Shown: positions 42,101-54,100 of the stretch, piece after piece
Numbering within the stretch: position 1 is the first letter of the stretch
Layout: every line of letters starts with the position of its first letter
Assembly: GCF_932526225.1 (NCBI RefSeq)
Contig: NC_064044.1
Location: 6,536,747-6,600,746, forward strand
Reading direction: 5' to 3'
DNA length: 64,000 nucleotides
Source of the DNA: Nematostella vectensis
Lineage: Eukaryota > Cnidaria > Anthozoa > Actiniaria > Edwardsiidae
Translations under genes and position numbers: made by a program
Notes under the pieces: model-generated
What the model saw: the letters and a program-made list of their open reading frames with translations, nothing else
What the model was told of the DNA's origin: nothing
Database searches by the model: none

Positions 42101-45100
42101 AGATATAATATTGGAGGTATGCCAGTACTGGGTTACCACCAGCTGTAACAGCTCAAGACCAGACTCGTACTCAGTCATTATTTGCTGTTGCGGGGACATC
42201 CACAGTAATCCTGAAGCTGAGACGGAAAAAGAAAAGACTGGCAGATTTTAGATCCAAGATGGCGGATGAAATTGTCGAGCAAATGTTACGAATTTTCATA
42301 GATGAAGAAAGACCTATCCATACTGCATTTCTTGCTTGAAAAATTCAATGTGCACATGATAACTGCAGAAATAGCCTATATACTTTCCTGGAGTTTGGAA
42401 TTCGGCATAAGATCATGTGCAAATAGTGGCTTTCTTCTAGGGAACATGAAGACAATTTGTGCTCGAATTATATCTCTAAAAGAAGATATTTGCGATGACT
42501 ACAAACCAACTAGAGCAGTATGAGCTCAAATAAGTGCCAGAAAATTAAGACCATCCAAATTCATTTCATGAAATGATCTATCAAGCTCATCAGTGTTCTC
42601 CGCCATCTTGAATTTTAAGAAATGAAAATGTCCTCTAATTGAACAGGGAACAACCAAAAAGAAAACTAAATGGTTTTCAACGAGTATGTATTGGTAGGCC
42701 CTTAGACTTTCACAAAAAAGTGAAAAAACGATCATGAAAACGCTGCTTACAAATTATTTGAAAAATTTACGAGACATTTCCTGAGTTCTGCAGGATGTCA
42801 AGCGAATTCCGACCCCCATACCGCATCCTGACTGTCATGCACCATGCGCTTATTCAACCTCTCCAAAATGCATCGCGCTGCGTCTGGGTACAAGACTGGC
42901 TCAAGACGGGGTTGTCCTTTTTTGATGCCTCAACTTATTTCCATGATGCTGAACTTGATCCTTATTCCCAGAAGCAGAAGCATAACTGATATTTTGATAT
43001 TATAACAATATTATCGATTGCTTAGATGATAATTGACAACATACAAAACATGATGCATACATTACATATCATAGTACAACAAGAAAACTATTAGAACTAT
43101 TTTGACCACACAAAACAAGTTATTATTTTATTTTTTTGCGGGAGGGGAAAGAGCTGCTCATGTTTTTCTCCTAAGTATGGCCCTTTTCCTTTGTTTATGT
43201 TTGTTTTATAGGTTAACGGCCATGACCTGAGACATGCCACTCACGATGAAGCTGTAAGTATTTTAGGATATAATCCGGGGAGGGGGAGGGACTCAGATAA
43301 AAACAGATGGTGGTGATTGTCAGCAAAAATCGATCTTAACCCTAAGGGATGGCATATTCCATTTTGGGCGTTGTCAACGGAAATTCTTACCCCTAAGAGC
43401 TAACCCCCCTCTCCCCCCCCCCCCCCCCCCCTTACTGGGATATAATTTTAAAAACCACTCACAAACCCGATACTACAGGTTCTTGTCCAGAAAAGAGGGC
43501 CTAAGAGGTCTTGACCCCACCCTGCTAATTTGCAAAAACTTGGATTGAGAATAGAATTGAGTTATGACTTTTCTGTGTATCTAGAAAAAGTTATTCTAGA
43601 TGTAATTAGTGACCTATTTACCGGAGCTCAGAAATTGCTTAGAATTTTGAAACAATTCCAAGGCCAGTGAATTATTGTCGGACCCCACCCTGCATTTTTT
43701 GGATAAGCCCATGTATTGTACCTGATCTGGAATTTATCAACTCCCCCAGGGGGCGGGGGACAAGGAAGGGGGGGGCTGAGAGCCCCACTTTTCTGAGCGG
43801 ATGTGTGATGAAAATGCAGTTTTTACATGCACCTAAATATGCATCAAGCTATACATGTATAAATCAATGAATACTCAATAAAACATATTATACATTTTTT
43901 AACTGTTTTGTATTCATTTTTCCTTTTTCTCTATTTCAAACCCTGAACTTAGTTGCATGCAAAGAGCACATTGTACATGTTCCACATTGTAGATCTGTGC
44001 TATCGAAATACTAGACATTTGCATTTTATAATTTATTTCCAGGTGGCAGCACTGAGAGAAGGCGGGTCTGAGGTGGAAATAGTTGTTACACATGGAAGCA
44101 CAGGTACTATTACCACGACGCCTGAAGCCAGGGGTAAATTCAGAGGGATCATGTACCCTGGAAGGTTAAGGTCACCAGACAACCGAGTTGTTAGGCAACC
44201 GTCCACTAGGCAACCATGCCAAGACATTAGATGGTTGCCTAATTGACACATCATTCATGAAAATGGTTGCCTAATGACAGGATACCCCCTGGAATCCTCC
44301 TTCCTCCCAACTTAAATTTTAGAGGATGAGGGAAGCTAAATCTCTCAAATGTACCCCCCCTGCCATATGTTTTATTATATTGAGGGCCCCTTCTCTCCAT
44401 GTTTTTATATGATTGCCCTTTAAGCTATCATCTCCCCTCTCCCATATATATTAACTGTGGTTTATATGCGTATTTAGTTCACAATTTCTTTGACAGGTTC
44501 ATTGCATAAGCAAGAAATACAAGGTATGGTCTGTCATTGTTACAGAAAAAACCTGCGTGAAAGAACCTATAGGCAGAAATTTTGGATTTGAATACCCCAA
44601 AATATAAGAACCTACTAAGCCTAAAAAATCAAAATTTTCTTATATGATGGGTTACTCCATTGAAAATGAAACAACTTATGGGGCTTAAAAATAGAAATTT
44701 GCTAAACATTTTGCTGTTCCATTAAGATAAGATTACAGATACATACAGTCAGTAGGATATCTCTATAGCAAAATGATTATGAATCCTACTGTTTATTAAA
44801 CAACTTGGAATAAAAAAATAAGAACCTATTTTGCCTTATTTTTTAGAAATACCCCTAAATATAAGAAACTGTTTTGCCAAGCTTACATGCGGGTTTTTAC
44901 TGTACCACAGCAACCTCATAAATATTGATGCACCCCATTGTCGATTGTTAATTGTTCTAATTTTTTCATACTCTGATAAAAAGAATTAACATATGCCTAT
45001 GTATTTTTGTTATAGCAAATGGTATAGTGCGAAGTATAGAGGAAGCCAATGAAGATTCTCATGAACACAGCAGATTGGTAGGTCATCAGGTCTATAAAGA

Positions 45101-48100
45101 TTTTGTTCATAATTCAGAAGTTTCTTTAACCATCTGAACAGATCAATATTCAGTCTGCACCAATCTCACATTCTACATTCCTGATAATAAATATTGAATT
45201 TAAATTTAATTGCAAGGGATTGGCTAATCATCTTATTCTTTAAGACTTCAAATGAGTTCGGTGAAACAAGTTCCATGTCCTCCATGCAGAGTTGGACAGA
45301 CAACATCGTGCTCCCTCTCACGTTCGCCTCTATCTCAAGATACAAGACAGGCGAGGATAACCTGAGGTAGGGCGCCTCCGCATTTGTTACTCACCCTTGT
45401 GGACACACCCCTATCAGGGGCGGATCCCGGATTTTCAGAAAGAGAGGGCACCCATATATACGTAAAACATATGGCGGCAGGTAAATTTGTAAATTTTAGA
45501 TCCCATCCTTACTAACACCAATTCTTAATGAGAGATAATGATAGGATTGGATATTGTGATGTGCTTATCTAAAAGCTATACATTGAACTTAAAGTAAGTT
45601 GGACAGCCAAAAGAAGCTTCTGTCACCTTGACTAAATACCCATGCTATGTATGTGTGTAAAATTAGCTTATATGCTTAGTAATCGTAGGGTGAAAGCGTT
45701 CGAAGTAAGCTATCGATCCTTACTTATGTGCTTATATCTATGCAAAGGTCTTAAGTAGCTCACGTTTTGATAGTGTCAATGTGTTTACAGTAAGCTATCG
45801 ATCGTCCTTGGCTATGTGCTTATATCATGCTATATAAATGTCTGAAGTAAACCTCGTGTTGATAGGGTCACTGCGTTATCAGTAAACTATCGATCGTCCT
45901 TACTTATGTGTTTATATCATGCTATGCAAATGTCTGAAGTAAACCTCGTGTTGATAGGGTCACTGCGTTATAAATAAGCTATCGATCGTCCTTGCCTATG
46001 TGCTTATATCATGCTATGCAAATGTCTGAAGTAACCCTCGTGTTGATAGGGTCACTGCGTTATAAGTAAGCTATCGATCGTCCTTACTTATGTGCTTATA
46101 TCATGCTATACAAATGTCTGAAGTAAACCTCGTGTTGATAGGGTCACTGCGTTATAAGTAAGCTATCGATCGTCCTTACTTATGTGCTTATATCATGCTA
46201 TATAAATGTCTGAAGTAAACCTCGTGTTGATAGGGTCACTGCGTTATAAATAAGCTATCGATCGTCCTTGCCTATGTGCTTATATCATGCTATGCAAATG
46301 TCTGAAGTAAACCTCGTGTTGATAGGGTCACTGCGTTATAAGTAAGCTATTGATCGTCCTTGCCTATGTGCTTATACCATGCTATGCAAATGTCTGAAGG
46401 AAACCTCGTGTTGATAGGGTCACTGCGTTATAAGTAAGCTATCGATCGTCCTTACTTATGTGCTTATATCATGCTATGCAAATGTCTTAAGTAACTCATA
46501 TGTTGAATGTTGACAGGGTCAATGCGTTTGAAGTAAGCTCGATGGACGGGGGAGCCTCTGTTGTCTTGTATAGCGAGAACAGCGCTGAGCTCTTGTCATG
46601 GTACACAGCCATCAAGGATCGTATATCAATGCTTCTGGACCAATCAGTAAGTAGGAAATGCGTCGCAAGAGGTAGCCTCCCGCGGACTAGTCCATACGAT
46701 GGAAGAGGGATGGGGGAGGGGGATATTTCAAAATGTATTTTTCCCGTTTTTTTTTTCAGATGCTTCAAAAGTGTATATTACGCTTGTGCCTACACTAACA
46801 TGACATGGTGTCCTTTTTACCTTTAAGCCAAGCAATAATCACATGGGGTAAAAGAGATAACGCTTTTACGGTATGGGGCAACGGCGTAGCCAAGGTTTTT
46901 TACAGAGGGAGGGGGGGGGGGGGGCAAAAGGCCCTTACAATGCATTTTCTCCTGCATTTAATGTAGATAATGTCTCATTCATTTACTGTATTTATGGCTG
47001 CTAGAAGGGATAGGGGGGGGGGGGGGGGCTGAGCCCTGTGTGGTATCTAATCAACAATCTGAAATAAAGAGTTTTTGATTTGTTATTTTATCCCTACTTC
47101 AACAATAAGCGCTGAGACTTGACATAAGACTTGACGTGACATTACCCTTTTTTTCAGGTAAACATGACGAACTCTTCATTACCATTCGATGAGCAGGTAT
47201 TTACTACCGAAATGACAGAGGCAGGATGAGCGCGCAAAAGATTTCTGCCTGTATGCGGACTCTCTGTTGTTCCCTCTTGACCCAGAATCAAAATTCTTTA
47301 ATTGGTCGTCAATAGATGGGTGTTAGATGCGACCTAAATAATTCTCACACTTGCAGTAATGTAATTACTCCAGGTGTTGTTATGCAGCGCGACAAGTTTT
47401 GACATCACCTCATGGTTTGACTGTTTCTTGAGGGTCCGTAATTTTTATTTAAAAATTGTTTTATTTAAAAATCAAAATAAGTAAATATGAGCGAGAGTAG
47501 CGTGTGTACGAGGCTAGCCGGCCTTCCACAGGAATCCCGAAACTTCGGAGAGCAGGCTAATATCTATATTACCAAGAGTAGTTTAGTTACGAAGCTAGTG
47601 CGTAATGTCCTACCTGTGTCCAGATTACCAGGAGTGTCCTGGGTACGAGGCTATCAGAAATGTCTTACTACCTTTATCTATATAACCGAAAGTAGCGTGG
47701 GAACAAGGTTAGTAGTAATGTCCTACCTGTGTTTAGATTACCGAAGGAAGCCTGGTGCGAGGCTATCAGTAATCTCTCTCCTGTGTCTAAATTACCGAGA
47801 ATAGCATGGTTTCGAGGCTAATACTGTACGTAACTTACTACATGTGTTTAGATTCTACACATGTGTTGGGTATGGGAGAGACTCAAGTCCACCAACCACT
47901 GGAACATCTGGAAGCGCAAGTTTCTGACAATCAAAGGCCCGCTACTGCAACTCTTCGAGATGCCTCCGGTGAGTGAAAACACGGCTCGGAAGAGCCAAGA
48001 CCCTAGCGTTCTGATTGGGTTGTACTAAACTGGCGACCCCTCTAGGACTATATGGGTGGTTCATGCACTTTACAAAACTGGTGACCCCCCTCTAGGACTA

Positions 48101-51100
48101 TATGGGAGCATGAATGCTAAAAACCCGAACGCGGCACGAGCGAATATCGATCCGCCTTAGCACTCGGTTTTCTATCAAGTGCCTTAGCGGGACTGGCTTC
48201 TGGCTCCTGGCGTAGAGTTAGGTAACAAGGAGGTCAAGGAGTCCAGTAAATATTTGATCTGTTGTAACCATGTTTTGTGACAGGTTGTCACGCGTGACTG
48301 GATGCAAAGTGAGGTAACGCATAACCTGATGTGTTTCGTGACAGGTTGTCACGCGTGACTGGATGCAAAGTGATGTTACGCATAACCTGATGTGATTCGT
48401 GACAGGTTGTCACGCGTGACTAGATGCAAAGTGATGTTACGCATAACCTGTGTTTTGTGACAGTTTGTCACGCGTGACTGGATGCAAAGTGAGGTAACGC
48501 ATAACCTGATGTGTTTCGTGACAGGTTGTCACGCGTGACTGGATGCAAAGTGATGTTACGCATAACCTGATATGTTTCGTGACAGGTTGTCACGCGTGAC
48601 TGGATGCAAAGTGATGTTACGCATAACCTGTGTTTTGTGACAGGTTGTCACGTGTGACTGAATGCAAAGTGAGGTAACGCATAATCTGATGTGTTTTGTG
48701 ACAGGTTGTCACGCGTGACTGGATGCAAAGTGATGTTACGCATAACCTGTGTTTTGTGACAGGTTGTCACGCGTGACTGGATGCAAAATGATGTTACGCA
48801 TAACCTGATGTGTTTTGTGACAGGTTGTCTCGCGTGACTGGATGCAAAGTGATGTTACGCATAACCTGATGTGTTTTGTGACAGGTTGTCACGCGTGACT
48901 GGATGCAAAGTGATGTTACGCATAACCTGTGTTTTGTGACAGGTTGTCACGCGTGACTGGATGCAAAGTGAGGTAACGCATAACCTGATGTGTTTCGTGA
49001 CAGGTTGTCACGCGTGACTGGATGCAAAGTGATGTTACGCATAACCTGTGTTTCGTGACAGGTTGTCACGTGTGACTGAATGCAAAGTGAGGTAACGCAT
49101 AATCTGATGTGTTTTGTGACAGGTTGTCACGCGTGACTGGATGCAAAGTGATGTTACGCATAACCTGTGTTTTGTGACAGGTTGTCACGCGTGACTGGAT
49201 GCAAAATGATGTTACGCATAACCTGATGTGTTTTGTGACAGGTTGTCTCGCGTGACTGGATGCAAAGTGATGTTACGCATAACCTGATGTGTTTTGTGAC
49301 AGGTTGTCACGCGTGACTGGATGCAAAAGTGATGTTACGCATAACCTGATGTGTTTTGTAACAGGTTGTCACGCGTGACTGGATGCAAAATGATGTTACG
49401 CATAACCTGATGTGTTTTGTAACAGGTTGTCACGCGTGACTGGATGCAAAGTGATGTTACGCATAACCTGATGTGTTTTGTAACAGGTTGTCACGCGTGA
49501 CTGGATGCAAAGTGATGTTACGCATAACCTGATGGAGATCGTGTTTCACGTCTGTACAGTAAGTACCCCGCAGTCTAGTCCCAGGCGTTCTATTTGGGTA
49601 TCCAGTGGTTTCGGGTTTCCTAAAAATAGTAACCTATTTTACACTGCATCCATTGTCGCATCGTATTAAGATTGGAGATTGGTATTAAGATTGATTGAAG
49701 ATAAATTTGGCTCCCGGTAACCGTGCACTTTGTGCACTCCCACTGACTTAACACATGTCTATGGGTTCCCTACTTCCCAAACCTTAATATTTTTAACAGG
49801 GAATCCATCGACGCCAGCAAGTGCATCGCGCGCATTCATGACAACGCTTTATCATACTCATCCAACCTCTTTAATATTCTAATCTTTTCTTCTCCCCAAA
49901 CCTAAATAACCCGATCGGGTCGTTGTTACGCGGGAAGACTTTTTCCAGAATTGCCTGCAGGGAACGCATACAAACAACGTTTGAGTTAATATCCTGCCAC
50001 TTGAATAGGTCCTTTGTTGACATTTGCAAGAGCAACCTCCATATAATGCTCAACTCCGCGAGCAGGACAGATACGTCTGCGCGCATCTTCTTATCCCAAA
50101 CCTATCTGAAAGTGTCTCCTCGCGCCAGGGTAGAGAATCAAATTCCTTCAAAACAACCAGTGAGCAATCTCGTTCTTATGATCTCCTTTAAGAGTTGCCC
50201 TTCAAAAAAAGTTTCTAAAATTCAATTTATCGACATCAACCATCACTTCCCCTTTTTTCTACCCGTGTCGCCAGGTCAACCAACTGGTCGTTTCCTGTCA
50301 CCCCCCTGCGGGTTGGTACAGGGTTTCCTTGACATTCACCCCCAAGAAGTCTTATTTGCCTTAAATTCCCCGGAAGATATCAAAAACAGTATCCTTCTCC
50401 CAAAGCTACAACCTCTTCTAAAGCGGAATAAACAAAGAAAGAACAATACCTCACTACCTGTGAAACCCCGTACAGACCCACAGAGGGGGACAGTTTTGAC
50501 CCAGTACAACTGAGGGGCTGTTAATGTAGCCTGTTTCAAGACTGTCGCCCCCCTGTGGGACCTGGAGGTAGTACACAAGTACATAGACATAGACTAAAAC
50601 GAGATAATAAGGATTGAGCTCATGCTTAATTATGTTGATTACATGCCATGTATTATCAATTCCACTCAATTCGTGTTATCCTTAATGCCTTGGGTGTAAT
50701 CTGCTCCTTAACTTTTTATGACACCTTTCCGCCCTTGGCCTTACTCTTTGACTTAATTCGTCAAAAGAGCAATCAACTAGTCAGCGTCGAGTTGCACATA
50801 ATGCTATTACTTTCGCACAAACATGGGATCCCTATGGCTAGCATCGCAGCTGAGAAGGAGCTCAGTACGGATTCTCATTTTCCCGTACATAAAATAGCTT
50901 GCATTAAGTTCCGCTCCTGTCCTGTCCCATCTCCATGTTGGCCGGTTACACGCTTCATACAAAGAATTTGCTTGACACACACTTGTCCACGCCCTGGTAT
51001 ACCAGGCTTCATAAATTCACATGACAAACTCTTGCGCCGGCTTTGATGCATATAAAATAATTAAATTTCCCGACGATCCCTCGTTCCGCTTCAATAGTTA

Positions 51101-54100
51101 TGAATCCGCTCAACTCGTTACACGTAATTTACTTTACAAACTCTTGTTCCGCCGTACTATAAGGACTCGCGTGACAAACTTTTGTTCCGATCATACTATA
51201 CATAAGCTCTTGCCTCTGCCTTATTATATATAAACTTGCGTGACGAACTCTCGCCCCCGTCATACTATACATAGACTCGCGTAACGAACTCTCGCCCCCG
51301 CCTGTACATAGACTCGCGTGACGAACTCTCGTCCCCAACTGTACATAGACTCGCGTGACGAACTTTTGTCCCCGCCTGTACATAGACTCGCGTGACGAAC
51401 TCTCGTCCCCGCCTGTACATAGACTCGCGTGACGAACTCTTGTCCCGCCTGTACATAGACTCGCGTGACGAACTCTTGTCCCGCCTGTACATAGACTCGC
51501 GTGATGAACTCTGTCCCGCCTGTACATAGGCTTACGTGACGAACTTTTGTCCCCGCCTGTACATAGACTCGCGTGACGAACTTTTGTCCCCGCCTGTACA
51601 TAGACTCGCGTGAAGAACTCTCGTCCCCGCCTGTACATAGACTCGCGTGACGAACTCTTGTCCCGCCTGTACATAGACTCGCGTGACGAACTCTTGTCCC
51701 CGCCTGTACATAGGCTTACGTGACGAACTCACGTCCCTTCCATACAATACATAAATTCTTGTCTCCGCATTGTCTCCACTTGCGTGACGAACTCTCTCCC
51801 CCATCATACTATACATAGACTCGCGTGACGAACCCTTGTCCCGCCTGTACATAGACTCGCGTGACGAACTCTTGTCCCGCCTGTACATAGACTCGCGTGA
51901 CGAACTCTTGTCCCCGCCTGTACATAGACTCGCGTGACGAACTCTTGTCCCGCCTGTACATAGACTCGCGTGACGAACTCTTGTCCCGCCTGTACATAGA
52001 CTCGCGTGACGAACTCTTGTCCCGCCTGTACATAGACTCGCGTGACGAACTCTTGTCCCGCCTGTACATAGACTCGCGTGACGAATACTCGTCCCCGCCT
52101 GTACATAGACTCGCGTGACGAACTCTCGTCCCCGCCTGTACATAGACTCGCGTGACGAACTCTCGTCCCCAACTGTACATAGACTCGCGTGACGAACTTT
52201 TGTCCCCGCCTGTACATAGACTCGCGTGACGAACTCTCGTCCCCGCCTGTACATAGACTCGCGTGACGAACTCTTGTCCCGCCTGTACATAGACTCGCGT
52301 GACGAACTCTTGTCCCGCCTGTACATAGACTCGCGTGATGAACTCTGTCCCGCCTGTACATAGGCTTACGTGACGAACTTTTGTCCCCGCCTGTACATAG
52401 ACTCGCGTGACGAACTTTTGTCCCCGCCTGTACATAGACTCGCGTGAAGAACTCTCGTCCCCGCCTGTACATAGACTCGCGTGACGAACTCTTGTCCCGC
52501 CTGTACATAGACTCGCGTGACGAACTCTTGTCCCCGCCTGTACATAGGCTTACGTGACGAACTCACGTCCCTTCCATACAATACATAAATTCTTGTCTCC
52601 GCATTGTCTCCACTTGCGTGACGAACTCTCTCCCCCATCATACTATACATAGACTCGCGTGACGAACCCTTGTCCCGCCTGTACATAGACTCGCGTGACG
52701 AACTCTTGTCCCGCCTGTACATAGACTCGCGTGACGAACTCTTGTCCCCGCCTGTACATAGACTCGCGTGACGAACTCTTGTCCCGCCTGTACATAGACT
52801 CGCGTGACGAACTCTTGTCCCCGCCTGTACATAGACTCGCGTGACGAACTCTTGTCCCGCCTGTACATAGACTCGCGTGACGAACTCTTGTCCCGCCTGT
52901 ACATAGACTCGCGTGACGAACTCTTGTCCCGCCTGTACATAGACTCGCGTGATGAACTCTTGTCCCGCCTGTACATAGGCTTACGTGACGAACTTTTGTC
53001 CCCGCCTGTACATAGACTCGCGTGACGAACTCTCGTCCCCGCCTGTACATAGACTCGCGTGACGAACTCTTGTCCCGTCTGTACATAGACTCGCGTGATG
53101 AACTCTTGTCCCGCCTGTACATAGGCTTACGTGACGAACTCACGTCCCTGCCATACAATACATAAATTCTTGTCTCCGCATTGTCTCCACTTGCGTGACG
53201 AACTCTCTCCCCCATCATACTATACATAGACTCGCGTGACGAACTCTTGTCCCGCCTGTACATAGACTCGCGTGACGGACTCTTGTCCCGCCTGTACATA
53301 GACTCGCGTGATGAACTCTCGTCCCCACCTGTACATAGCCTTGCGTGATGAACTCTCGTCCCCACCTGTACATAGCCTTGCGTGACGAACTCTCGTCCCC
53401 ACCTGTACATAGACTCGCGTGACGAACTCTTGTCCCGCCTGTACATAGGCTTACGTGACGAACTTTTGTCCCGCCTGTACATAGACTCGCGTGACGAACT
53501 CTTGTCCCGCCTGTACATAGACTCGCGTGACGAACTCTTGTCCCGCCTGTACATAGACTCGCGTGACGAACTCTTGTCCCGCCGGTACATAGACTCGCGT
53601 GACGAACTCTTGTCCCGCCTGTACATAGACTCGCGTGACGAACTCTTGTCCCGCCTGTACATAGACTCGCGTGACGAACTCTTGTCCCTGCCATACAATA
53701 CATAAATTCTCGCATTGGTGTGTTCACAAAGGCTTGCAACACGAGCTGTCGTCCATGGTTTCCGTGCACCTGGTCTACTAATAAAGCATAAAACGACAAC
53801 TAAACTAGCTCTCAGACACAAAAAGCCATTATCCCTCTCCCATTTTGAAATCCTGGATCCGCCCCTGTTTTGGTTGCTTTCACAGTATTGTTTTGGTTTT
53901 CTGTTCCGTCAGTAAAACCATTCTGAGCCAATCAGAGTCTCGCTGTGTGCACTTCCCTGGCTATCCTCCACCAGACAGTGTCGCGACAGAAAGCCAGGCA
54001 ACTGCACTAGGCGAGAGATGGCAAGAATCTGATTGGCTTATAATAATCTCACTGGCGGAACAGAAAATCCCAAAAGACGAAAACAAATCGATGTTTTGAA

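Noticed and set aside
42243-42615. Two facing AAGATGGCGGA boxes in a syntrophin intron, read as a bidirectional promoter with short ORFs
   Set aside because: The motif resembles YY1-type start elements, but both ORFs are very short and lack splice or homology support.
42795-42989. 64-codon ORF beginning MSSEFRPPYRILTVM
   Set aside because: Less AT-rich than its surroundings and possibly a transposon scrap, but no recognisable domain or splice signals.
48275-49535. Regularly spaced near-identical repeats resembling a CRISPR array
   Set aside because: The units are contiguous with no unique spacers, lie in an animal gene and contain its exon.
49923-50513. 196-codon open stretch as a gene or LTR-element gag
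   Set aside because: No early ATG, no motif and no paired LTR found; left as unexplained intron sequence.
51160-53710. 36-bp array as another splice-junction-seeded repeat (shared CTGTACA with the exon 14 end)
   Set aside because: Only about eight bases match and the array starts 1.6 kb from the donor; chance is likely.
52643-53821. 392-codon minus-strand ORF and several other long ORFs over 51.1-53.8 kb
   Set aside because: They follow the 36-bp minisatellite and read the same few residues over and over in every frame; there is no start context, splice logic or homology.
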